DNA of 64,000 nt from Melastoma dodecandrum (taxonomy: Eukaryota; Streptophyta; Magnoliopsida; Myrtales; Melastomataceae): the NCBI GenBank assembly GCA_029817715.1, contig JARUPY010000189.1, positions 310,001-374,000 on the forward strand, read 5' to 3'. Both the position numbers and the translations under genes were made by a program. How positions within the stretch are numbered: the stretch's first letter is position 1; each line of letters begins with the position of its first letter. Below are positions 22,965 to 35,283 of the stretch, piece after piece. The notes beneath the pieces are model-generated. The model ran no database searches, was not told the origin of the DNA, and saw only the letters and a program-made list of their open reading frames with translations.

Positions 22965-24188
22965 ATGCCGCCGATCAACAACCGATGGCAACCCTCTGCC
23001 CTTACTCCCATGAATACGATGTCTTCCGTCGAAAGCGAGTATCCTGCCGAAACTAGCACAAACTACTGCTGCCTGAACACCCTCAACTTCAACCAGTTGA
23101 CGCTCCAGTTTGCCTCGTCGGCTTCTTATATAGCCTCCGTTGCGTTACTCGGGGACATCCTCCTCGCCGGCTCCTCCTCTGAACTCATCCTTTCGTTCGA
23201 CCGCTCCGCCCTACTAGCAGAAGAAGCTGAAGTCGCCAGATTGCTTAACGCCTCCTTCTCATCATCGGGAAAGGCCGGTGCTGTAAAGTCCCTAGCGGCT
23301 CTTCCTGACCGAGGGGTTTTATTCAGTGCTCACCAGGACAGGAAGATCCGTGTTTGGAGGGTCCGGCCGGGGGACGAGGGTCCGTCCAGGATTGCCACGA
23401 TGCCCACTTTGGCAGATCGGACGCTCGGCTTCCTAAGCCCAAGGAGAGACCGGGTGAGGCGTCATGTGACGAGCATGTGGGTGTGCCACGCCGATGCCAT
23501 CTCTGCCCTCGCCCTGTCTGGTGACGGGATGTTCCTTTACTCGGTGTCCTGGGACCGGTCCATGAAAATTTGGCGTACGTCTGACTTCAAGTGCTTGGAG
23601 TCGATGGCCAATGCACACAACGACGCGATCAACGCGGTCGTGGCGTCTTACGGTGGGGAGGTCTACACGGGGTCGTCCGACGGGATGATCAAGCAGTGGA
23701 GGAAGAACAAGGACGATAACAAGCATGCGGTGGCTGTCACACTCGAAAGCCACCGCAGCGCCGGGGTCAATGCCCTAGCTATGAGCAGGGACGAGTCCAT
23801 CCTCTATTCAGGAGGGAGTGACGGGGTCATCAGCTCATGGAGGATAGATTATGGGGAGACTGAGCTTAACAGCACTCTGACAGGGCATGGGTTGTCGGTC
23901 CTGTGCCTGGGGACGGCATCGTCGAACCTGGTGGCCAGCGGGTCTGCCGATAAGACTATCAGGGTGTGGCGTTCAGGGGGTAGTCACTGCACGAACGGAC
24001 GATTTGCAAAGGTTATGCACACGTGCGTGAGGGTGTTGGAAGGGCATGGAGGCCCAATAAAGTGCTTGGTTGTGGCTACCGTCGTGGACGAAGGCGGGGC
24101 GGACGATGCCACCCATGTGGTGGTTTATAGCGGGGGTTTGGACAGTGAACTGAAGGTGTGTCGAGTCAGTGTTCCGACCACTTCATAA
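22965..24188 (+). CDS. WD40-repeat protein, JINGUBANG-like
   Basis: This is an intronless gene for a 407-residue protein made almost wholly of WD40 repeats, a beta-propeller scaffold for protein binding. Repeats can be followed by their WD-like ends: RKIRVWRV, RSMKIWRTS, GMIKQWRK, GVISSWRID, KTIRVWRSG and SELKVCRVS, giving about seven blades with the weak first one near residue 50-75. Intronless WD40 proteins of this length with a VxVWR pattern belong to the plant group that includes JINGUBANG, a negative regulator of pollen germination. Membership of the group is inferred, and the exact orthologue is not known. The start at 22965 is chosen because it has a good plant context (aacaATGcc) and lies below a TATA box. 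The upstream in-frame ATG at 22887 would add 26 unlikely residues. A possible poly(A) signal aataaa lies near 24289. Confidence 0.88.
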   Translation: MPPINNRWQPSALTPMNTMSSVESEYPAETSTNYCCLNTLNFNQLTLQFASSASYIASVALLGDILLAGSSSELILSFDRSALLAEEAEVARLLNASFSSSGKAGAVKSLAALPDRGVLFSAHQDRKIRVWRVRPGDEGPSRIATMPTLADRTLGFLSPRRDRVRRHVTSMWVCHADAISALALSGDGMFLYSVSWDRSMKIWRTSDFKCLESMANAHNDAINAVVASYGGEVYTGSSDGMIKQWRKNKDDNKHAVAVTLESHRSAGVNALAMSRDESILYSGGSDGVISSWRIDYGETELNSTLTGHGLSVLCLGTASSNLVASGSADKTIRVWRSGGSHCTNGRFAKVMHTCVRVLEGHGGPIKCLVVATVVDEGGADDATHVVVYSGGLDSELKVCRVSVPTTS

Positions 24189-26921
24189 TTCATCGTCGTA
24201 GGATGAGTTGGACTTTGTGTTATTTCTTATTATTCTACCCCATATATATGTTATTTTCCTTGGGTGCCTCCTGCTTTGTTCAGAGGAAAATAAAAAAGGG
24301 TTTGGATAAAAAATCAGATGATGCCACCCCGTTAAGTTGAGGGTTATCATTGTTGTTGTCGACATCTATATTTAATGAAACTATAATTAAAAAGACATAC
24401 CGCATAAAATCTATAATTATCTACCTGATTGATATATCGATGTGATCGTCTTTTTATCATCCTGTGGTCGCTGGTCCGTGATTATGATTTGTTTTGATTA
24501 ATATATATATTAAGGAAGAGGGTATTGTTTGTCGTTGTTTTACCTGACCACGTGACACTCCCGTTTGTCCGAATTATGGCGGGAGGGTGTGACAAATGTT
24601 TACAGGCGGCCTCTCGTCACTTTCTGCGGGACATGTGCGCACAGATTCTGACAGCGATTAGGTTCCTCAAGAGAGAGAGGCTCAATTAGTTGTCGTAATG
24701 CATGACTTGGGTGCATGTTTTATTCATATTGTAATGTTTAAACTATTTTAATTGGTTTGGGGGTTTTGGGGGGGGGGGGGGGATTGGATTCTCCTTTCGG
24801 CTTTAACGTGCATAAACTATTTAATTATGACATTCGATAACACAAAAGATTAAGAATCAAATCTTCTTTCCAACGATTGTGCTTGTACTGAATCGATCAC
24901 AATTTTCTTTTCGAACTTTGTTAAGGTTTAATGGGCCTAACTCATGAGCCCAATAGTCGAGTCCTTCCGGAGGGTTAATGGGCCGAACGTTCGGCCCAAT
25001 TAATAAAGGAAGGAAAGAGAAGAAAAGAAAGAGATTTAACATACCGTGGCTTGTTAAATGAAAGAGGTGGAGGGAGGCCATCCAATGATACGTGGAAACG
25101 GACACACCAATATTAATGATTGTGATCAAGTATTGTAGTAGTGAGAATTATGATTACATGGGGGTGGGGGTCGGGGGGGGGGGGGGGGGGGGGGGTGATG
25201 GGGAAAGTAGCTGAAAACTTTCTGGACAGTAATGATGAGGGCCGGGGGGGAGGAGAATATTTCGGGAGATGGAGCCAAATATGTATGTGTGTGTGTGTGT
25301 AGTGACCCGATTGTTTGTTGGCGAAGGAAGGAATAATAATGATAAATAACCTGGCCAGGCCGCTGTTGGAGGGTTTGTTGGATCAATATACTCACCGGGT
25401 TTAACGTGTGTTAGTCTCTTATTAATTGTATCGGTAAATATTCTTCTGGGGTTCTATTCTCTAGGGTTCTGGGTTCTTTTTTGCCTCCTCAGCAATGTGT
25501 GTGTGTGTGTGTGTGTGTGGGGGGGTTTACTTTGTGTTGATGAACAGGGAAAAGGTAGAAAGCATACTGGTAATAGTAAAAGGAAATGATGGAGAGGCTC
25601 TTTTTAGCTCTGAGCTTAGGGTTAGCAAACTTTTTAATTCAGGGGGTCAAACACCCAAACAAACAAGTAACTACTCCCCCCAAAGTTTGGTTTGGCCGAT
25701 CTGTGTTTGTTTCCTCAGTTCTTTGGGGGAAAGGAATAAAATCAGTGACGCCAGACCCTGCAGACTCAGAACGAGAACAAGAACAACACACAACAGTAGT
25801 AGTAGTAGTAGTAGTCTTCTCTGTCTAAAGTGAAACTGTTTTTTGGAATTTCCAGAGTTTGAATGGGGGGGATTCCTCTTTCCCACTGCCCCGTTTCTCT
25901 CAAAAAAGTTTTTGTACCACAGCCATTTTCGCAAATGGTATGCCAAAAGAACGTGAAATTCCCCACCCCCCACCCAACACACAGAGCCATCTTTAACTGA
26001 TCCCAATAAAAGCAACAGAGGCCCGAACAAAAGTAACTCCCACGCTCGAAACGGTAAAAGAAAAAAGAGTTAAAATATGTGTTATTTACTCTTTATTATA
26101 CGACTAACGTGTCACTGGAACATTTATATCTAAGGATGCAAAAATCTTTGGAAGCTACACCTGGAAGAAGAAGAAGACATTGACCCCCCCTTTCCCCCCC
26201 TCCCATTTATAATACGGCTAGCTACTAAGAATGTATTATATCCTTTGTCGACGATATGTTACAAACCCCACCCCCACCACACACCTTCAATTGACCCCTC
26301 CTCCTCCTCCTTCTCTATCTAGCCTCAAATAGTTCAACACCCGGAGATTCATTAGGGCCACAGTTCTCTTTCTTCCTTTCGAAAAGTTTTTTGTTTATTA
26401 TTCTACGCTAGCTACATTTATATTTACTCGCTACTATGAAACGGGTGAGGTCGAAAGTGTTAGAGAGAACAAACACGAAGAAGGTACCACAAAGAATTCC
26501 TTTTTATTTGCCCCAGACAAGGCGTGAGGGAAATGTAACAGGCGATTCCAATTCCATAGTAGCAGATAAGCGTGCAAATCTAAAATGAAAAATGTAATAA
26601 CCCACCCACACATACACACATACACACACAGAGGATAGGACAGTGTAGTTTTATCATAAAAAGATGCTTTTCATTCTTTTTTTCTATCTTTTCCCCTCGG
26701 CTGAATAGTAGACATTGAATTTGGGGGGGAGGGTGTTTAGGGTGTGTGTGTGTGAATTGAAAAAGGCAACCTCATCAACCTTTCAATATAATTTTCCTTC
26801 ATTCATTCATTCCCCCCTCTCCTTTTGGATTTTTTGGCCCTCACTCCAAGCACAAAAAGAGTGTGAGAGAGAGAGAGAGAGAGGAAAAGAAAGGAAGGAG
26901 AGGAAACAAACAATCATCATC
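24189..26921. other. Spacer rich in simple repeats
   Basis: No gene is recognised. The stretch holds G runs (24768-24782 and 25173-25195), a TG tract near 25280-25300, a (TG)n tract running into Gs at about 25497-25526, an AGT tract near 25794-25812, C-rich runs near 26185-26205, and a GA tract near 26866-26882. Open frames across these repeats are low-complexity artefacts. Confidence 0.6.
25173..25195. repeat. Poly-G run of 23 bases
   Basis: An uninterrupted G run follows ggggtgggggtc, so the stretch could form a G-quadruplex or could mark a polymerase-slippage site. The exact length may be unreliable in an assembly. Confidence 0.85.
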
Positions 26922-27125
26922 ATGTCTTCTTCATCCTCTTCGACCTGCCCTCTCACTCAACCTCACCCTTATCATCATTACACCCTCCCTCGTTTTTATT
27001 ACCACAATATTCCCTCCTCAGACACAAGTCCCCACTACCCCCTTGATCAAGAGTCCCAACAGGAACAGGAAGAGGAAGAAGATCGATGCGGCCGGGGTTT
27101 CGCTTCTGATACAAGCAAACCCTAA
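26922..27125 (+). CDS. Hypothetical small protein (doubtful)
   Basis: A 67-codon frame starts at an ATG after a GA-rich, leader-like stretch (gagagagag near 26866-26882). The peptide begins MSSSSSSTCPLTQPHPYHH and is rich in Ser, Pro, His and Tyr, with an acidic QEQEEEED patch near residues 49-56. I do not recognise it and see no domain. It could be the first exon or an upstream ORF of a gene whose later exons I could not find, part of a non-coding transcript, or chance. Confidence 0.25.
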   Translation: MSSSSSSTCPLTQPHPYHHYTLPRFYYHNIPSSDTSPHYPLDQESQQEQEEEEDRCGRGFASDTSKP

Positions 27126-30100
27126 GTCCTCAATCCGGAGCTTTTAAGCTTCGGAGCATACGCATAGGAGGAGATCGATATCCGGTGCCTCCTATTCTCT
27201 CGGGGAATCAAGCCAGACGGTCCGATTTTCGAGTCGCGCTTTCGCCCTTTTCTTTCGTTTCTCGTGTTTATTCTAAAATCACGTACGTGTTTCGATCCCG
27301 GTTTGTTTCGTGCCTGTTTACTAGATGCTGTTCTTCGATCTCGTGTTACTTTCTTGGACTGAGAATACACACAGGAACTGCCTCGTCATGTGGTATTTGG
27401 TGAGGGATGTGATTTGTGAGCTTGCCCAAAGCTGTGACATTTTTTAGGAGGCCATAAATATTTTAATGTACTATTGCTGGTTATTCTGTCTGCGTGTGAT
27501 CGTGTTGGGCCTGCAGTTCTTTTACTTGTTATTACGGTAAGCTATCCCTCCTATAGTTTCTTAGGCAAATATTCCACGAAATCACCGGAGATCAGTTTCG
27601 CACATCCGTCTAGGGTTCGATTATCGTCGTGAAGCATGTGAAACTGGCAAGTAGAGGGCCTTTTTCTTTTCACAGATCAGGAATCGAAGTATATGGTTTT
27701 TCATGTTGGATACTGTTTTCTAGCATCAGTTCTGCATCTCTTTTCCGGGAACTCATGATTTCATTTACAATTATTACCATGTCAAAGCCGACGATGGAAC
27801 GAGATGAAGAAGTATTATTTATCCACGGCACCTTACCCTCTAACAACTCTTTTACTCAAAACTAGGCTTGTATTGTTACAGTAAGAAAATTTTCCACAAA
27901 GGTTTAAGTAAACAAGACTAAGCATGCCTTTTGCGTGTATCGTCCGAATTCTTAAGCAAGCGAAACTGTTTGTGCATCGGGAACCCGAATCTTACGCCGT
28001 CCGGACCCCTGAGTCAATCGTCTGAACTCTCTTTATGTCCCCCATTGAGATGGCAGAGAAGACCTTTTCGTTTCTGGATCGAACGGAATCTCGATAACAG
28101 GTAAAGGGTCGTGCGAAATGTTACTGGTTTCCGGAGGCATGTTTCCCCTTAAGATTGGATGGGAAGAAAAACCACACAACCAGCTGAAGAGTGGGGGACT
28201 GGGGAACAACAGATGTTGTGGGAAAATGGCCCGAGATGAAGATTGGTGTTTAGGCCCAAAATGTCGATAACAACGGATGGACATGGCCCACGATCACGGG
28301 ATCCAAATGACGACGCCTGCCTTAGTGTTCAAATTTTTCAAAATATGTTTCGGACAGCGCATGCAACCCGCAAGGCCGGAGGTCTGTTAGGGAGAATTGC
28401 AAGGCGACAGTCGATTTAGGGAGGTCATGGAGGAAAGGGGGGAGAAGAGGGCTCGGCCTCCGCTGCGAGTTTCACCGCTGAATGTGATCCGTTGCAGTAC
28501 TCCTTTGCAAGCTCAGCTTCCTGTGCCCAGCAACCAGGGAGAGATCCCTGAGACGAAAACCACAGAGCTTTGGGAGGAACAACCAGCTGAGGACAAGGAA
28601 ACGAGAGTAGTCTTGGAAACCGAACGTACTTGTGGAGTGTCGCGTTCAATGAAACAGTATCCGCAAGTTTCCCGGATGCCAGGATCAACCCGTCATCCAA
28701 AATCCATCTTTTATCAAGCCAATCTGACCCACCAAAGTCTTTAGGATAACGCCGTCCGACTTCTCAAACTTCTCCCGTGTAACAACCGGCAGGTCATCGA
28801 CAATGACAACTAGTGTCTAGTTCCAGCGGGTCATCCACAATGATATCGTTATTACCGAATATAAAATCAGATAGCCTTAATCTGGGCCAACAATTAGAGA
28901 CAGTTTAAGGAAATATGGGCCGAGATGTGATCGTAATGTGATTGGGCCGAATCCTGGGCCCACATATTCTGGGAACTTGGGGGGGTCCCCTTTTTGGGTA
29001 GGAGTTGGTGTATAATAATAATAATATGTGACGTTTGTTGCGCCAAAACAAATTAGTAAAAGTGGGGGGGTAAAGACTAAGGAGGACAATGGATATGATA
29101 TGATCGACAAAAGGCAGGAAGCTTCGTAGGAAATTCAGGGTGACAGGGATTTGGCGTGGTATAAGAAAAAGTATGGCAAATAAATTATACAAATGATTGA
29201 ATTCCTTCACTCTTCTTAATACGGAAATAAATTATTCCCCGTTTTATCTGATTCTCTTTATTAAAAATTTACTTGCCGATTGATTGTCATCGCGATTACT
29301 CTTCTTTACCATCAAAGAAAATAAATATATAAAAAAAAAAATTAATGACTTAAAAAATGGAATCAAATTAAAAAAAATTATATATATATATATAACAACA
29401 TTTCAGCCAAACAAACGGACGATCGTGTGGATGAGAAGTGCAGTTTGTCTCTGTGGTCACGCAATTACCATCATTAGAAATTACACATAGAATAATGATA
29501 AGCCAGCAAAACACAAACGAAAATCATGGAAGAAATGATAGCATGAAAATGATATTACATGCATAAGACGTGTGTTGGGGTGGACTGGAGCAGTCTTTGT
29601 TCCAAACGTAATAGTATAAAATAAGGCAGATAATTTTAAAATAATATTCTAAAATAAGAGTGTCAAAATCCCTTTTTTTTTCTTTAAGAAAATTGAAACT
29701 AGAAGGCTCACAAAGTTGGTATTTTATGAGTCGAAATCAGTTTTTCGATTTCTTTGAAAAGCAAAAATGAATTTTTATTTAAAGACGAATTTTTCACTTA
29801 TTTTAACAAAGCTCGCAAGGGAATGGATGCTTTGTGCGGGGATTTGGTGCAACCAATGAAATGCCCGGGGAGCAGTAAATATAAATTAGGCATATGGATT
29901 ATCACGAGTATATATATCTTCTAATTAAATTCATGTCAAATTTATATGATAATTATGAATTGGAGTAATATAATAATGATGAGACAACAAAACAATTATG
30001 TGTGTGTGTGGGGGGGTGGGGGGGCATGAAAGGGAAGGTCTTTTTATTTTAGCTATTTGATTTGGGGATCAAAATTAGGCACACCAACAATGTTTATTAG

Positions 30101-30229
30101 AATATAAATTATCATCATTATTATTTTATTGCAGCCCGCCTATTCTTACCAAACTGTGGGGCTTTGAATGATACTGTGTTCTGTAGTCAACAAGAAAAAT
30201 AAAAGAATAGAAAATAATGTTATGGTAAA
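27126..30229. other. Spacer with no recognised gene
   Basis: The first part (27130-27900) looks like transcribed leader or intron sequence, with T-rich tracts and an acceptor-like ttttcttttcacag near 27660-27676, but no supported exon. 28397-28744 is open for about 115 codons without a recognisable domain. The rest is AT-rich, with a TA tract near 29380-29395 and a TG/G composite repeat near 30000-30023. Confidence 0.5.
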
Positions 30230-30425
30230 GCTACACATATCGAACTAACAAAAAGTTTGGATGCGACCCAACTTAAAAATCTCTATCCTTTCGTAAAATA
30301 TGGTAAGGCGCCCTTTAAAAGAGAACCCACCGCGGGTTTACTGAAAAAATTTGATACCATTAAGATTCGAACCAAGACCTCCCGCTTATAAGAAAGACTC
30401 TAACTAATTAAGTTTGAAAGTTTTT
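30230..30425 (-). mobile_element. tRNA-derived SINE-like element
   Basis: On the minus strand an A-box-like TTAGTTAGAGTC is followed about 30 bases later by a B-box GGTTCGAATC. Between them lies CTTATAAGCGGGAGGTCTTG, resembling the internal RNA polymerase III promoter of plant tRNA-derived SINEs. The body continues for about 130 bp to near 30230. No target duplication was established, so the ends are approximate. Confidence 0.5.
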
Positions 30426-32389
30426 TTGTCTAAGCTTTCGAAATACGGATTTTGAAAACTCGCCCCTTATTCATTTAGTTAAAGAGATGGGTATTGAAAA
30501 TCCGCACGTTGTTTATTTAGTTAAAAGGGGCAGGTTACATCGAGTCTAAGTGTTGGCGTCAAAAATTTAAAAGTGTTGGACGGGCGGGTTTTTAAACCAG
30601 TCCCTTGGAGGATGCGTTTTGACAACACGTCTTTACATGAAGGCGGGATTTCAAAACTCGCCTTCATACGGATGCATAGAAGCCCCAAACCCGCCCCTCA
30701 CTATTTTTCTCGAAAATCCACATTTTTTGTAATGAAAATACACCCCTTCGACGGTAAATTCGTATTTTACGAAACACAAACTGCATTTTATAATTTTTTT
30801 TAATTAATCGTATTTTTATACAAAACACTTTTCATTTTTCCTTTTTTCGATGTCGTGAATTTAAATTTAGAACACATAAAATGAGAAAAAGGAGAATGGA
30901 AGTGGTTTCATTTTATTAGCTGTGGGTGGAATGATATGAACTTTATCGGGTTCCTATAACTGTTATGGGATTGAAAAAACAAAAAAAATTAAGAGTAGTA
31001 GTGTCCTACTCTTTTATCGCATCATGATGTCCTTAACTTAAACATTCGAACATGTATTTGTCGGTTGCATCATCGTCTCTCGTGTGACAAATTCAATCCC
31101 CATACGAATTGCACTAATCCCCATGCACATTATTATTCCCAACATATTATTTGTTGGAATTGTTTTTTTTTTTTACACAAAATTTAAAATTTTTCCATGC
31201 AAAACCCAGTAAAACCAAAACAAAGCCGGGATTTGTTCGATTGTACGGACGTACAATCCTCGGGGTTTGTTATACCTGGGGCTATATTTCATGACAATAT
31301 TATGTACACAATGAAACCACCGAAATTTCATAGCTTGTGGTTCGTACGGTCGACCAGTTAAAATTCCTCAAATATCGAGAGATCAGAATTCGAAACCACG
31401 ATTTCGATTTACAAAAGAATGAGTTTATAGTCAAATTTTGAAACTCGATGGGAATAATGAGTTATTAACTATTTTTAAAACTCGTTGTAATCTATCATGA
31501 GTTCGAATCGCTATTTAGAATATATTTTTGCGATTTTTCCGTTCATTGTTACAAGGTCGTTCGCAAGTATTAGATATTGCAAATTCTTTTAGATTGTAAA
31601 TTTCCATGGTCATCCAAATAGGAACCCCCGAAAGGAAGGAAATCGAACATTATCGAAATTAATTAAAATTTGGGCAACTAATATACAGGTTGGTTTGGTT
31701 TTTAATACCATCCATTCCTCCTTTCCCCACTAATATAAAATCGTCACCTTCACGCGGTCAGTACGGCGTCGTTGGCGATGGCGGGGCCCACCGAAAAGTA
31801 CAGAAAACGCGGCATCTCACGTCTCCACCTGCGCTGCTTCTTCTTCTGCTGCTGAACAAAAGGAGGGAGAGGAGAAGACGACGACGATTTCTGACAGCCC
31901 GGTTCCCGAAACTACTTGTCGCTGTACCCGGAATTCTAACTTCCGGATGTCGATATACGGTAGAGTGATGTCGATGTCGTGATGGGGTGGTGTCCTTTTC
32001 CTCCGGGAAGCATCCCGAAAGCTGCCAAACTCCGACTACGGCTAAGAAATTTAGTGAAAGGGGCGGTCTCTGTCTCCTTCTTGTTTGTGGTTCCGGGGGG
32101 AATTTGACACTTGGGTGTTGACGTCCTCTTTGTTCATTTTCTTGGATTTTCCCCATTGATTGCCATTTATTTGTGAAAAAGGGGTCGGTCTTTTTGGGTA
32201 TAAACACGAAGGGAAGGGGGGGCGAATTGGGCAAGTGGGAGTTCATTTTCCGATTACGGTGGTGGATTCGATGTTGGTGTTGGGATTATCGGGATTGGTT
32301 CCGGTGGGGTTGATGCTGTGAAGGAAGAAGCGTTGTAGGTGTTTTTCTTTGTGCGTGTGCGTGTTCTTTTGAAGGGGTTCGCCATCGTC
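30426..32389. other. Spacer and 5' region of the CBP60 gene
   Basis: AT-rich spacer to about 31680. From about 31740 the composition changes to a GC-richer leader that probably includes the 5' untranslated region of the gene starting at 32390. A minus-strand open frame (32246-31758) covers this leader but has no domain and looks like an antisense shadow. Confidence 0.5.
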
Positions 32390-35283
32390 ATGTCTCAGAA
32401 AAGGCAGACCGAGGATGCCAACTCCTCCGAAGACAAGAGGAGGAGGATCCCCTCTTTCCAGAGGTCAGATTTACACCCCTTCCTTGTTAAGTTATTTTTC
32501 CAAGTTTCTTCTTTTCTTTTGATTGGGATGCTTGGACAGCGTATGCTCGATCAAGCTAGAGCGTTAATGGTCCTTGCTGAGCGTGGATGTCTGTTGAAAA
32601 TTTGCAGCGTGGTTCATCGCGTGGTGTGGACGGAGACCGTGCGAAACTTGCTGGAGCCAATTCTCGAGCCTTTGATTCGTAAAGTGGTCCGTCTTTGCTC
32701 TATTCGACTGAGTTGAGTGTCGCATTTGTTGGGAGAGTAAATGATGATGCCTAGTCTGATATGCATGTGGACTGGCCTGTGGCGAGCATGGTTTTCGTTT
32801 TCACTGGCGCCATGGCTCAATTTCTCTATTTTCCTTCCTTCCTTTGCTGTTCGTGGAGTCTGATTAGTTATGTACACATGCAGTTCCAGTTAGCCTCTGT
32901 GATTGTTATCAAAGTTGATTTGCTGATGCGATTTGGATATTTCTACTCTTTCACATTTTTTTGGTGTACTAGCATGCATTGTGATCGTTTGTGTTGAGGG
33001 ATAAAAGTCAGAGTTCCTTTTCTTCTCACAGGTCAAAGAGGAGGTTGATCTTGCTTTGAAGAAGTACATGATCTCTGTGAAAAGGTAAATCTTCTGCAAT
33101 CTTTCAGCTACTTGAGTTTCTTGACTTCCTGGTGGCTCCTGTGCCATAAGGGTGATGTTTACCTTTCATTTGGGCAGGAACTGTGAAAAAGAGATGCATG
33201 CACCCGCAATAAGGAGCTTACGGTTGCAGTTTTTGAGCACTCTCTCTCTTCCTGTTTTCACTGGTGCTCGCATTGAAGGGGAAGAACTTTTCCCTGTAAA
33301 AATAGCTCTTCTCGATGCCTCTACTGGACAAATAGTCAGTTCTGGGCCCGAATCATCGGCCAGGGTTGAAGTTGTTGTTCTTGAAGGTGATTTTGATGTG
33401 GATGATGCTGAAAATTGGACGGTTGAAGATTTCAGGAATAATATTGTGCGAGAGAGGGAAGGCAAGAAGCCACTTCTCACTGGAGAGGTAGTTTTTAATC
33501 TCGTGGATGGCTCTTGTTCCCTTGCAGATATTGCGTTTACTGATAACTCTAGCTGGACAAGGAGCCGTAGATTCAGATTAGGGGCAAGGGTGATAGATAC
33601 CTTTGACGGAATAAGAGTAAAGGAAGCAAAAACCGAGTCTTTTGTTGTGAGGGACCATCGTGGAGAACGTAAGTGTCGCTTCCTGAACTTGTCCACTGAT
33701 CTTCCGACTTTGGCGCTGTTTTTTGCTCATTGTCATTCGAAAATGTTCTGCACAACCAACTTCACAGCATAGTTTGCATTCTTGAACCCTTGATGCAATG
33801 CAGTACATGTCATGTTGAATCTTTTACACCTCTCTTGGAACTTGGAAGTAAGGTTTGACAAACTTAAATCTGCTTGCAGTGTATAAAAAACATTACCCAC
33901 CTTATCTGCATGATGAAGTCTGGAGATTGGAGAAGATAGGGAAAGACGGAGCTTTCCACAAACGCTTGAGTCGGGAAGGTGTAAAAACCGTGAAGGATTT
34001 TCTCACTCTATTCCACATAAATCCTTCAAGGCTCCGAAATGTAACGTGATCTCTTCTTGCTTTACAATTTAAAGCCTGGATTTTTTTTCTTGTTTGGCTT
34101 CCTCTGGAAAATGCTATTCGCTGCACAATCTCCATGCCGGATGTTTCCAAATATACATAATTTAATGGGATATTTCCATTTGATCTGTTCGAATTTAACA
34201 TTGAGTAGTAAAGATTTATGAAAAAAGACATTCCTAAAAAACAATCCTTCAGGACGACACCTTTTATCATGGTCTTTTCAAGATTTTTGTGGTACTGGTA
34301 TGTCTGCTAAGATGTGGGAAGTCACTATTGACCATTCCCAGTCTTGTGTAATTGATAAAAACATGTACTTATACTATCCTCCTGTATGACTCCTTTTAAC
34401 CATGGTCTTTTTTCAGATTCTTGGCACTGGTATGTCTGCTAAGATGTGGGAAGTCACCGTTGACCATGCCCGGTCATGTGTAATTGATAATAACGTGTAC
34501 TTGTACTATCCTCCTGGTTCCCCCCTCAAAGCCGGTGTGATCTTCAACATTGTGGGACAAGTCATGGGTTTACTTTCAGAATCTCATCACGTGCCGAGTG
34601 ACAAGCTATCAGAAGCTGAAAAGGTTTTGTTTTGATTCTACCATCATTCTTTCTAATTCAACTTTTCATTTAACTTATCGGTTTGCTGTTCCTTGCAGGT
34701 GGATGCTCAAAACTTGGTTATATCTGCATTCCAACACTGGGAGAACGTTGTCTCCTTTGATCGTGAGACTTCTCTGGGTGCGGGATCTTCACATCTCTCA
34801 AACAATTCAAGCATCTCAAAGTCGCCGGGGACTGAGCCGATCGATGGATTTGATTATACACAACCCATTGCGTCTTCTGCAGATATTATATCGTCCATGT
34901 ACCCCACAGGGGAATTGGGTGGCCTGGAGGATTACACTTTACATGGTTTAGATAATTTGGGTCTCGAGTATGAGCAAACCACCAATATTCCAAGCCAAGA
35001 GACAAATGCCCTGATCTGCGATATGAGGCCTATGAATGAGGATTTCTTTGATGAGGATCATCTCCAGTTCTTTAGTCCCAATTGCGCTCTTCAATCTCAG
35101 GCCTTAGAATTTGGATCTACCAGCGACGCTCAATCTTCGATTGATGGGTGGAGGTGTTCAGCTCTTGCTCATATGAGATGGACAAAGCTGTTCAGTGTGT
35201 TTAAGTGGTTCTGGTTGAGAAAAGAAGTAAAAAAGAAGCGAAACTGTTTCCTGGAATTCCCAAGATTCAGCAATATCCGATAG
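32390..35283 (+). CDS. CBP60: CBP60-family calmodulin-binding transcription factor (7 exons)
   Basis: CBP60 proteins are plant nuclear factors that bind DNA and calmodulin and control defence and salicylic-acid genes. Exons by splice signals are 32390-32463, 32608-32686, 33032-33084, 33178-33668, 33880-34040, 34417-34623 and 34699-35283; all phases agree and give 549 residues. The N-terminus has a basic KRRR stretch and the conserved [22 protein letters not shown] helix. The DNA-binding CBP60 region starts near residue 77 ([11 protein letters not shown]) and runs through exon 4. Exons 5-6 hold the hallmark [19 protein letters not shown] and [12 protein letters not shown] blocks. The C-terminus (residues 514-549) has a basic Trp-rich helix, [19 protein letters not shown]. 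That fits the C-terminal calmodulin site of the CBP60a-f type rather than CBP60g. Which paralogue it is cannot be told by eye. The intron before exon 6 holds a decayed copy of that exon. Confidence 0.92.
34255..34385 (+). pseudogene. Decayed partial duplicate of CBP60 exon 6
   Basis: The stretch repeats most of the 5' half of exon 6 together with its upstream intron tail (copy at 34403-34515). Shared blocks include ggtatgtctgctaagatgtg, then gtcac..ttgaccat, tgtgtaattgataa and tactatcctcct. Substitutions are scattered, and a two-base insertion near its start would throw the reading frame off. It ends in gtatga where a donor could sit. The splice acceptor before it is weak (tcaag). Confidence 0.85.

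Noticed and set aside
31300..31510. Further B-box-like motifs (ttcgaa contexts near 31390 and 31502) suggesting more SINEs
   Set aside because: No matching A box at the right distance and no bounded body.
31758..32246. Minus-strand 162-codon frame upstream of the CBP60 gene
   Set aside because: Covers the probable leader of CBP60 on the opposite strand; no domain or promoter sign.
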